From Pseudomonadota bacterium (GTDB lineage Bacteria; Pseudomonadota; Gammaproteobacteria; Enterobacterales; Enterobacteriaceae): DNA of 11,794 bases. The notes beneath the pieces were generated by a model. The model made no database searches. It had not been told where the DNA came from and was given only the letters and a program-made list of their open reading frames with translations. The first letter of the stretch is position 1. Each line of letters opens with the position of its first letter. The position numbers were made by a program, and so were the translations under genes. The stretch is from contig JAFACP010000250.1 in the NCBI GenBank assembly GCA_023425455.1, forward strand, positions 1 through 11,794, written 5' to 3'. Below, piece by piece: positions 6,893 through 11,794 of this stretch.

Positions 6893-7573
6893 CTACTGTT
6901 GGGATAACGGCCCGTGCGTCACGGGCGTCCATGCGCCGTAATCGTTGATGGTCTGATAGCTGATGCTTTTCGCCTGGCTGAAGGTTTCCGCCAGCGCGAC
7001 GCTTGTCATCGGCGGCAGCATCACCGGGTGAACGGGCCTGCCGTCGATCCTGACGTTGATGGTGGTGAGGTAATACGGCGTCGGGTTGCTGAGCGTCACC
7101 TGGCCCGCGTGATACGCCCCGGCGAGGCTTTTCCACGCCTCATCAGCGCCTTCCGCGAGCGACGCCGGACGATAAAAGAGCTTGATCCGGTTCGCCGAGG
7201 CGAACTGCAGCGAGTTGCCCGCACCATTTTTCGTCTGCTGCGGTATGGCCTTAACCGTCATCCAGTAGAGGGTTTCCCGGTCCTGCGGCAGGGCTTTGCC
7301 GTTGAAGATGACCTTCACCACGCTCTCGCTGGCGGGCTTTAACACATACAGCGGCGGGGTAATGACGAAATCTTTCGTCCGTTCGCCATCTTCACGCTCC
7401 ATCCATGACTGGATCAGAAACGTGGCGTCGGGGTGAGTGTTTCTCACCTGCAGCATGGATTGCGCCGTGGCGCTGGAGTAAACCATACGCGTCGCGCCAA
7501 GCCCCACGCCGCCTGCGTAAACCGCAGGCACAGATAACGACGCCGCCAGATAAATCCACGGTAATAAGCGCAT
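6893..7573 (-). CDS. Periplasmic fimbrial chaperone (FGS type)
   Basis: 226 residues with a signal peptide cleaved after AVYA (residue 20). The PapD-like fold has the two subunit-carboxylate-binding residues: Arg29 in GATRMVY and Lys131 in ANRIKLFYRP. The segment between F1 and G1 strands is short (FVITPPLYVLKPASESVVKVIF), which marks the FGS class serving rod-like fimbriae with tip adhesins. The start at 7573 is chosen over the ATG at 7579, because AGGAG directly abuts the upper ATG but is 6 bases from the lower one. It follows the pilin gene after a hairpin-containing 51-base gap. It holds subunits in the periplasm and delivers them to the usher. Confidence 0.94.
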   Translation of the reverse strand: MRLLPWIYLAASLSVPAVYAGGVGLGATRMVYSSATAQSMLQVRNTHPDATFLIQSWMEREDGERTKDFVITPPLYVLKPASESVVKVIFNGKALPQDRETLYWMTVKAIPQQTKNGAGNSLQFASANRIKLFYRPASLAEGADEAWKSLAGAYHAGQVTLSNPTPYYLTTINVRIDGRPVHPVMLPPMTSVALAETFSQAKSISYQTINDYGAWTPVTHGPLSQQ

Positions 7574-7595
7574 GTACATCTCCTGAACGCTAAGG

Positions 7596-7620
7596 CAGGC
7601 CGGCCTGCGGGCCGGGCCTG
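7596..7620 (-). promoter_or_regulatory. GC-rich hairpin between pilin and chaperone genes
   Basis: On the leftward mRNA, CAGG-C-CCGGCC pairs with GGCCGG-CCTG around a CGCA tetraloop: 10 base pairs with one bulged C, almost all G-C. No U-run follows, so it is not a complete intrinsic terminator. Located 3' of the major pilin gene, it could slow polymerase or stabilise the upstream pilin mRNA, giving more pilin than chaperone and usher. The role is inferred. Confidence 0.6.
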
Positions 7621-7624
7621 GATA

Positions 7625-8215
7625 TTACGAGTAGGTCACGGTGTAGGTGGCGATCGCGCTGGCGTCACCCGCGGTGGCGTTGCCCTGCGGGGAGTAGTAC
7701 TTCGCGCTGAAGTTCAGGGTATTGGCGCCGGTACGCAGGGCGATGGCTGCGGCAGGTTCGCCCAGCGGCACGACGTTACCCTGCTCGTCGTACAGACGGA
7801 TGGCGACGTTCTGCGCCGAGGCGCTGCCACCGTTGGCCCCAGCCGCCAGGCTGCTGGCGTCCGCGCTGTCCGGCGTGCCGGAGAAGGTCACCGAGACGGT
7901 GGTGGCGGCAATCGGGTTCTCTTCGGTGGAGCCGGACGTATCGGCGATTTCACACTCTTCCAGCATGATGGAAAACGCTTTGGCGGTGCTGGCTTCGCTG
8001 CCTGCGGCGGCGAGGGTAGCGGCGCGGACTTCGCCCATATCAACATCGATATTGGCGCTACCGGCGCTGATGGCGCAGGCGGAGGTCACCACGCTGCCGT
8101 TAAAGTTGACCGTGCCGCCGCTGGTGGTGGCGGCCAGCGCAGAGCCAGCCGGCAGTAAGGCCGCAACGAGCACGGCCAGCAGCGTTTTGGTTTTGGTAGT
8201 GTATTGAGCATTCAT
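7625..8215 (-). CDS. Major fimbrial subunit (pilin)
   Basis: 196 residues: a signal peptide ending GSALA (cleaved after about residue 28), then ATTSGGTVNFNGSVV, the type-1-like pilin N-terminus with the donor strand. The disulfide pair is Cys47/Cys88, and the protein ends ATYTVTYS with the penultimate Tyr. Ala/Ser/Gly-rich composition and position as first structural gene, directly before the chaperone, mark it as the rod subunit. The ribosome-binding site is modest (TGGAA about 10 bases upstream). No convincing promoter is present in the 53 bases between it and the LuxR-type gene, so it may be transcribed with that regulator or from a promoter inside it. Confidence 0.92.
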   Translation of the reverse strand: MNAQYTTKTKTLLAVLVAALLPAGSALAATTSGGTVNFNGSVVTSACAISAGSANIDVDMGEVRAATLAAAGSEASTAKAFSIMLEECEIADTSGSTEENPIAATTVSVTFSGTPDSADASSLAAGANGGSASAQNVAIRLYDEQGNVVPLGEPAAAIALRTGANTLNFSAKYYSPQGNATAGDASAIATYTVTYS

Positions 8216-8268
8216 TGTCGTAATTCCATTGTGTTGTTATTGCAGGAGTGGCTCTGACAGCGGCAGAC

Positions 8269-8871
8269 CTAGCTGGTTAAAAAGACCAGCAAATCTGTTT
8301 TGTTTCTGAGCCCGAGTTTTCTTATCGCTGAGCTTTTTAACGCGCTGACACGACGGTAAGAAAGCTTCTCTATTTCGGCTATGTAACGCATATCCAGACC
8401 GTTTCGCAGTTCTTTCAATACTCTCCATTCACCCGGCGTCAGCGATAACGCCGTTGGTTTTTTACGGGGCCGATAGCGGTTATCGACCATTTTTAACAGG
8501 CTGGCTCGCCAGTGATAAATGGGCTCCTGCAGCGATATATAAGCGTCAATATCTCCGCGCACCCACAGCAATGAATTGGCGGGCGTTGAAAACATACAAA
8601 TAAGCACATCAGGATTTTTTTCTTTAATTTTCTTAATATATTTCAGGCAGTCAAACCCGGTGTTGTACTTTTCCATTCCGGACAAAAATAAGATATCGAC
8701 GTTGTGAGTGGCTAACATGATATCCGTTTGCGCATAATCACCCGGAGAGGCATTAATCTGCATATTTGGGTCGATTTTCTTTAATAATGCGGCGATCCCC
8801 TGACGTGCAAAGTGATCGCCCCCCATTAACACTACATTTAAAGGATGTTGATATTTTGATTTGTTCGCCAT
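8269..8871 (-). CDS. LuxR/FimW-like regulator with degenerate receiver domain
   Basis: 200 residues. The C-terminal LuxR-type HTH is at about 142-200: LSLTPGEWRVLKEL, IAEIEKLSYRRVSALKSSAIRKLGLRNKTDLL. The N-terminal part (about 11-130) has the outline of a response-regulator receiver (LNVVLMGGDHFARQGIAALL; VDILFLSGMEKYNTGFDCLKYIK; DIDAYISL). The phosphoacceptor Asp position reads Ser64 and the conserved Lys region reads SLQEP, so it is probably not phosphorylated. The ATG at 8871 follows GAGGG by 7 bases; the longer upstream frame lacks such a site. It is co-directional with and 53 bases upstream of the pilin gene, like FimZ/FimW/EcpR-type regulators beside their fimbriae. The gene is more A+T-rich than the structural genes. 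Likely activator or modulator of this fimbrial operon; direction of effect unknown. Confidence 0.85.
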   Translation of the reverse strand: MANKSKYQHPLNVVLMGGDHFARQGIAALLKKIDPNMQINASPGDYAQTDIMLATHNVDILFLSGMEKYNTGFDCLKYIKKIKEKNPDVLICMFSTPANSLLWVRGDIDAYISLQEPIYHWRASLLKMVDNRYRPRKKPTALSLTPGEWRVLKELRNGLDMRYIAEIEKLSYRRVSALKSSAIRKLGLRNKTDLLVFLTS

Positions 8872-8955
8872 GTTATTCCCTCGATTTATAATTGTAATGA
8901 TGAGGCAGGAGATTGCCTGTATTTCGAAGTCATTAAGCACTGTGCTGTGCGGCCC

Positions 8956-8961
8956 ATTATA
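8956..8961 (-). promoter_or_regulatory. Consensus -10 (TATAAT) facing the fimbrial operon
   Basis: A perfect TATAAT on the minus strand, 84 bases upstream of the LuxR-type start codon. At 16-18 bases further upstream there is no TTGACA-like hexamer (GATCGT or similar). A good -10 with a poor -35 is what activator-dependent promoters look like. A transcript starting near 8949 would have a leader of about 78 bases, which includes a small AGGCA/TGCCT stem around 8902-8917. Confidence 0.45.
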
Positions 8962-9297
8962 CGCAGGGCGAAAAAGAGACGATCTGAATTAATCTTATTT
9001 TGTTTTAAATAAGGATGAATATACGCCTTGCCCTCCTCTTATTGCGCTGACGTGGGTCGCTGGATTTATAAATAAGCATACCCTCACTTTTTCATGAAAA
9101 TCTTACGTTAATAAATGTTTTGTCAGTGATTTGTCTTGGTATGTCAGGAGTGACGCCTTTTTGCTGACAGAGAATAACAATTTCCGAATGAAATCATCGT
9201 TTTTAGCGGATTATTTAGCGGCGTAACTTTTTATTTTTTGGTTTTAACTTGTTGTTATAAATTGGTTTTGTTGTTTTGGCGTTATCGGTGGGCCTGA

Positions 9298-9429
9298 ATG
9301 ATTAAGACACTGCTGACCAATCTGTTCAATGATTGGTTATGTATGGTTTTGTCAATGTCAAGTGTTTGGGGCGGCGTGGGAAAAGTCGCGCGACTTTTCT
9401 CAGGAATTAACGTGCGGGCAGCGAGCTGA
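9298..9429 (+). CDS. Possible 43-residue small protein
   Basis: ATG at 9298 opens a 43-codon frame beginning MIKTLLTNLFNDWLCMVL and ending ...NVRAAS, with GGTGGG 5 bases upstream. The first 35 residues are largely hydrophobic and could form one membrane helix. Against it, the frame lies in a regulatory region, contains a 20-bp palindrome, and its composition could be chance in T-rich DNA. I do not recognise it. Confidence 0.2.
   Translation: MIKTLLTNLFNDWLCMVLSMSSVWGGVGKVARLFSGINVRAAS
9316..9337. promoter_or_regulatory. Inverted repeat ACCAATC-N8-GATTGGT
   Basis: Two perfect 7-base arms with an 8-base spacer, about 350 bases upstream of the MarT-like start. Spacing is compatible with a dimeric HTH protein contacting one face of the helix. 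No known consensus is matched. Confidence 0.35.
9380..9399. promoter_or_regulatory. Perfect 20-bp palindrome
   Basis: GAAAAGTCGCGCGACTTTTC is its own reverse complement over all 20 bases. It sits 283 bases upstream of the MarT-like start, where the intergenic region shifts from A+T-rich to balanced composition. It could be an operator, or, since it has A- and T-tracts around a short GC core, a weak bidirectional terminator. The core stem is only 3 bp around a 4-base loop, so operator is favoured. Confidence 0.5.
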
Positions 9430-9681
9430 AGCGGGAGTTAAGAAAAGATCACACTCTCTCTTAAGTGCGGTGTGGCGGCCTTCAGGCGCCCGATCTTGCT
9501 TAAGACGCGCTGCGGAGAGGGACGAGAAAAATAAGATTTTTCGCCAGGCGGCGCGATATACAGGCGTCGCCTTATCCGTCACATTAATCTTCAGGAAGGC
9601 GAAGAATGTAGAACGTAACGTGCATTCAGCAGCGCAACGGCGTAATGGATGAACGGTGAATGGAGTTATTCGGGTGATGAT

Positions 9682-10452
9682 ATGCATAAGCATTACATTA
9701 TTAACAGTCGTGTAGCGTTTGATCCTGCGGCCGGTACTTTACACGATATCAACAATCCGGATCGTGCCGTGGCGTTACATTCCCCCGCCAGCCGCTGCTT
9801 ATTGTTATTGATCGAACGCGCCGGGAGCATTGTCACCCAGCAGGAGTGTATGGAGATCGTGTGGCAGAGCCGGGGGATGCTGGTGTCGGCAAATACCTTT
9901 TACCAGAATATTTCTATTCTGCGTAAAGGGTTGAAAAAGACCGGTCTGGAGAGCGATCCCGTGGTCACTATCCCGCGAATTGGCGTAACCCTGGCAAGCG
10001 ACACGAAGATTATCGTCAGGGGAACGCCGCCCTCAGCGGCGGAGGAGACCGAACCGTTAGCGGTTTCTGAGGATGCGCCCACCGGCAACGCGGCGCTCAG
10101 GGTTCTCTGGCCTGCGCCGGGCAGACGCCGTTACTGGCTGGCGGGGGCGCTGATCGCGGCCGTGGTGGTGGTCAGCCAGTCCTTTATCCGCGATAACCAC
10201 TTCATCGACGACTATCAGTTTGCTGAGATGGCCGGGGAGTGTCGGGTCTATCTCGCGACGGATATTCAGAGCCGAAGCGATCGGGCGACAGCCCTGACGT
10301 ACGCCGCGCCGTTCAGGGATGACTGCGAAGATCGCCCCTGGGTGTACATCAGCTGGTATGCCATGCTGCCGCGCGCCTCGGTGATCCGCTGCGACAGGCC
10401 GATGACGGAGCCCAATCGCTGCATGTCTGACTACTTCATTGAGGATCGCTAG
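9682..10452 (+). CDS. ToxR/MarT-like membrane-anchored winged-helix regulator
   Basis: 256 residues from the ATG at 9682. The N-terminal OmpR/PhoB-type winged HTH spans about 7-105: the start YIINSRVAFDPAAGTL, then LHSPASRCLLLLIERAGSIVTQQECMEIVW, recognition helix SANTFYQNISILRKGL (69-84) and wing VVTIPRIGVTL. A Pro/Glu-rich linker (114-150) leads to one transmembrane helix at about 152-168 after RRR. The periplasmic domain (170-256) has four cysteines (187, 215, 237, 247), possible disulfides for sensing. The order DNA-binding domain, TM helix, periplasmic domain is that of ToxR, CadC and MarT. The ATG at 9649 would add 11 residues not expected for the family; neither start has a strong ribosome-binding site. 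The FidL-like gene follows at once, as in Salmonella SPI-3 (marT-fidL). Likely activator of the divergent fimbrial operon. Confidence 0.82.
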   Translation: MHKHYIINSRVAFDPAAGTLHDINNPDRAVALHSPASRCLLLLIERAGSIVTQQECMEIVWQSRGMLVSANTFYQNISILRKGLKKTGLESDPVVTIPRIGVTLASDTKIIVRGTPPSAAEETEPLAVSEDAPTGNAALRVLWPAPGRRRYWLAGALIAAVVVVSQSFIRDNHFIDDYQFAEMAGECRVYLATDIQSRSDRATALTYAAPFRDDCEDRPWVYISWYAMLPRASVIRCDRPMTEPNRCMSDYFIEDR

Positions 10453-10453
10453 T

Positions 10454-10933
10454 ATGTCCCGCTACCGCTATGCCGTTGTGTCACTGCTGATTTCTGCGCT
10501 CATGGGCGCGGCGCTGCTCGGGTACTACCTGTGGCACCGCTATTACATCAGGCCTTTCGCCTGCCAGGTCAATTTCGTGCAGCACCACCCCGATGAGACC
10601 GTGTTCCTGTGGCTGAATTACATTGTCGACGGCAGGAATGGCATCCTCAGTATGAATGGCCGGGTGAAGGGCGATCCGAATAAGGTGATCAACAGAAAAA
10701 TATCATTTGCGGTAGAGCGTAAGGATAGCGTCTATTACCTTACCGCTGAACAAAATATGAAATTTCCCGATGATAACGTTGACGATAGCTGGCTTAAAAA
10801 GTATGAACCCTTATTTTTTGTCTATCGCGGAAAGAGTATTTATATGCGCATCAAAGAACAGCAAAATGATAACTATTTGTTTGTTCTCGGTACGCTGCCA
10901 ACCTATGTGTGTCACAGTTCAAAAAACGGATAA
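10454..10933 (+). CDS. FidL-like single-pass membrane protein
   Basis: 159 residues, starting one base after the stop of the MarT-like gene, with GAGG inside the last codons of that gene as its ribosome-binding site. One N-terminal transmembrane helix lies at about 7-27 (AVVSLLISALMGAALLGYYLW) preceded by Arg residues, giving a cytoplasmic N-terminus and a periplasmic remainder. Two periplasmic cysteines, Cys37 and Cys153, sit at the two ends of the domain and could form a disulfide. Size, topology and position match FidL of SPI-3 and FidL-like proteins next to winged-helix regulators. By analogy with ToxS/ToxR it may stabilise or tune the periplasmic domain of its partner, but FidL function is not established. 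The second half is A+T-rich. Confidence 0.78.
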   Translation: MSRYRYAVVSLLISALMGAALLGYYLWHRYYIRPFACQVNFVQHHPDETVFLWLNYIVDGRNGILSMNGRVKGDPNKVINRKISFAVERKDSVYYLTAEQNMKFPDDNVDDSWLKKYEPLFFVYRGKSIYMRIKEQQNDNYLFVLGTLPTYVCHSSKNG

Positions 10934-10982
10934 GTAGTATATAAAAAGCATTTTCAACTTTGCCGTCATCCTTTATGCTTGA

Positions 10983-11011
10983 TTCAGCGTCTAAGAATTC
11001 TCTTAGATAAT
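10983..11011 (+). promoter_or_regulatory. Possible promoter with dyad upstream of the AraC-type gene
   Basis: TTCAGC (10983-10988) and GATAAT (11006-11011) are 17 bases apart. Between them lies CTAAGA-N4-TCTTAG (10991-11006), a perfect 6-base dyad that would cover the promoter spacer. Transcription would start near 11018. This sits in the 130-160 base gap after the FidL-like gene, where no intrinsic terminator is seen. Confidence 0.35.
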
Positions 11012-11026
11012 ATAAAGGCAGCAATA

Positions 11027-11113
11027 ATGTTGCGCCAATGTAATTATTATTCTCGGCAAGGTAATGGAAACTTTAATAAATGCGCGTCACGGGATGACGT
11101 CTGCGCGAAATAA
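11027..11113 (+). CDS. Possible 28-codon leader ORF
   Basis: The ATG at 11027 is preceded by AAAGG at an ideal 8-base spacing, the best ribosome-binding site in this part. It encodes 28 residues starting MLRQCNYYSRQGNGNF, with three cysteines, and stops at 11113, just past the predicted start of the AraC-type gene (11094) in another frame. Position suggests a leader whose translation affects the downstream start, or else a mis-assigned start. No similarity is recognised. Confidence 0.3.
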   Translation: MLRQCNYYSRQGNGNFNKCASRDDVCAK

Positions 11114-11794
11114 CCCATTGAATATCGGTTTGCTTTTGTGGCCGCGCTTTTCTCTTTTCGCGTTATCGGGGCTGATGGACGCATTACGTTATGCCTCCGG
11201 CGCCTGTCAAAATAGCCAAAAAATAACCTTCAAACTCAGCCTGATAAGCGACACTCCGGCTGTTCCTGTCATCAGCAGCGCTGGCATCAGCGTCCTGCCG
11301 GATACCGCCCACGTGTCTCCCGACGTGTTCGACTACATCGCCGTCATCGGTGGGGTGGTGGAAGATCTTAACCACGGCCTGGCGGGCGACCGCAGGTTCC
11401 TGCTGGAGGCCCATCATGACGGTATCCCTCTGATTGGGATCGGCACCGGCAGCTTTGTGCTGGCGCAGGAGGGGTTGCTCAACGAGCGCCGCGCCTCGAT
11501 CCACCCGTATCACCTCGACGCGTTCCGGGGCCAGTTTCCGCAGGTGTATGCCGAGCAGGGCTACGATTTTATCGACGAGGGCGATGTCTTAACCTGTCCG
11601 GGAGGGCTCTCCACCCTGACGCTGGTTGCCGCGCTGATCCGCGCTCATGCGGGGGACGACGTCGCCGCCAGCGCCTGCCAGCGCTTATCTCTCTCGCCGT
11701 ATGATACCGCCACGCCCCGGCCTGCCAATATTGCGCTGATCCCCGATTCGCGGCGGCGCCGGGCGGTGATGCTGATTGAGCCATACCTGACGCG
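11094..11794 (+). CDS. AraC-family regulator with DJ-1/GATase-like domain, 5' part
   Basis: 233 codons are present and the gene runs off the right edge; the family is usually about 310-340 residues, so the AraC HTH is just beyond. The visible part is the DJ-1/PfpI-like class I glutamine-amidotransferase-like domain: NIGLLLWPRFSLFALSGLMDALRYA at 10-34, FDYIAVIGG at 79-87, the 'elbow' IGIGTGSFVLAQEGLL at 114-129, and LTCPGGLSTLTLVAALI at 166-182. In this regulator family (FtrA/GlxA-like) the elbow usually reads CTG; here it is GTG, so there is no nucleophilic Cys. The start at 11094 fits the family N-terminus but has a poor ribosome-binding site; an in-frame ATG at 11064 would add 10 residues. 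The ligand is unknown. Confidence 0.85.
   Translation, partial: MTSARNNPLNIGLLLWPRFSLFALSGLMDALRYASGACQNSQKITFKLSLISDTPAVPVISSAGISVLPDTAHVSPDVFDYIAVIGGVVEDLNHGLAGDRRFLLEAHHDGIPLIGIGTGSFVLAQEGLLNERRASIHPYHLDAFRGQFPQVYAEQGYDFIDEGDVLTCPGGLSTLTLVAALIRAHAGDDVAASACQRLSLSPYDTATPRPANIALIPDSRRRRAVMLIEPYLT

Larger units (their letters stand above)
8872..9681. other. Long intergenic region between divergent regulators
   Basis: About 810 bases with no convincing protein gene. The stretch 8941-9370 is strongly A+T-rich with T-runs and TTGTTGT repeats (around 9247-9275); 9371-9660 is closer to balanced composition. It holds the predicted fimbrial promoter, a 12-bp palindrome TTTTCATGAAAA (9089-9100), a dyad at 9316-9337, a 20-bp palindrome at 9380-9399, and TTAAGA/TCTTAA half-sites at 9438-9443 and 9459-9464. 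Such length and composition between two regulator genes are typical of H-NS-silenced, multi-input promoters. Confidence 0.6.

Noticed and set aside
4577..6907. Several long plus-strand frames opposite the usher gene
   Set aside because: Typical antisense shadows in GC-rich DNA; none has a domain pattern and the usher is unambiguous.
8272..8290. GCTGGT/ACCAGC hairpin at the end of the LuxR-type gene as a terminator before the pilin
   Set aside because: Six base pairs lying at the last codons of the gene, with the T-run in the loop rather than after the stem, so it does not fit an intrinsic terminator.
9015..9050. 11-codon Leu-rich frame (MNIRLALLLLR) as an attenuator leader peptide
   Set aside because: AAGG abuts the ATG with no spacing and no terminator/antiterminator structure or biosynthetic gene follows.
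9329..9652. 107-codon plus-strand frame as a protein gene
   Set aside because: No ribosome-binding site, Arg/Ser/Ala-rich sequence without fold-like patterning, and a competing open frame on the other strand.
8872..9681. A fimS-like invertible promoter for phase variation
   Set aside because: I found no pair of matching inverted repeats several hundred bases apart, and there is no recombinase gene in the window.
9400..9693. 97-codon minus-strand frame as a protein gene
   Set aside because: Its start lies within the MarT-like gene's first codons, it has no recognisable domain, and it is more likely a by-product of a GC-richer block.
11184..11513. 109-codon minus-strand frame near the right edge
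   Set aside because: Antisense shadow of the AraC/GATase-type regulator, whose frame is open through to the edge with clear family motifs.

Overview
The window looks like a chromosomal accessory region from a member of the Enterobacteriaceae, most like Enterobacter or a close relative. The basis is a full-length enterobacterial Blc lipocalin, a close paralogue of MlrA, an FGS-type chaperone-usher fimbrial operon, and a MarT/FidL-type regulator pair like that of Salmonella SPI-3. Most genes are GC-rich. The fimbrial regulator, the intergenic region beside it and the FidL-like gene are clearly richer in A+T. There are no RNA genes, transposases, integrases or CRISPR arrays.

Region 1 (1-2833), oxidative and lipid-modification genes. 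A leftward operon encodes a small NTF2/SnoaL-like protein, a short-chain dehydrogenase/reductase (SDR) and the N-terminus of an FAD-dependent oxidoreductase that runs off the left edge. The ORFs overlap by 4 bases at both junctions. Upstream, in the same orientation but separated by an AT-rich promoter region, is a MerR-family regulator closely resembling MlrA. The promoter region carries a large inverted repeat (1270-1305) whose geometry matches the MlrA box as I recall it, so it is a strong candidate operator. A lipocalin gene (blc) diverges from the regulator over a 118-bp shared promoter region. In other bacteria such gene sets sit beside cfa-like methyltransferase and DUF1365 genes, which would lie off the left edge.

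Region 2 (2827-8871), a complete fimbrial operon read leftward. The order is LuxR-type regulator with a degenerate receiver domain, major pilin, chaperone, usher, minor pilin and two-domain tip adhesin. A GC-rich hairpin follows the pilin gene and could set subunit stoichiometry. The usher, minor pilin and adhesin genes touch or overlap. The adhesin gene ends inside the 3' end of blc (7-bp convergent overlap).

Region 3 (8872-9681), a long AT-rich intergenic region between the fimbrial regulator and a divergent ToxR/MarT-like gene. It contains a consensus TATAAT facing the fimbrial operon without a matching -35, several dyads, a perfect 20-bp palindrome at 9380-9399, and a possible 43-codon small ORF.

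Region 4 (9682-11794). A MarT-like membrane-anchored winged-helix regulator and a FidL-like single-pass membrane protein form a two-gene operon. They are followed by the 5' part of an AraC-family regulator with a DJ-1/GATase-like sensor domain, preceded by a 28-codon small ORF with its own good ribosome-binding site.

Working model: the MarT/FidL-like pair and the LuxR-type protein together control the fimbrial operon through the AT-rich region. This is inferred from gene position and from the SPI-3 precedent, in which MarT activates the adhesin gene misL.
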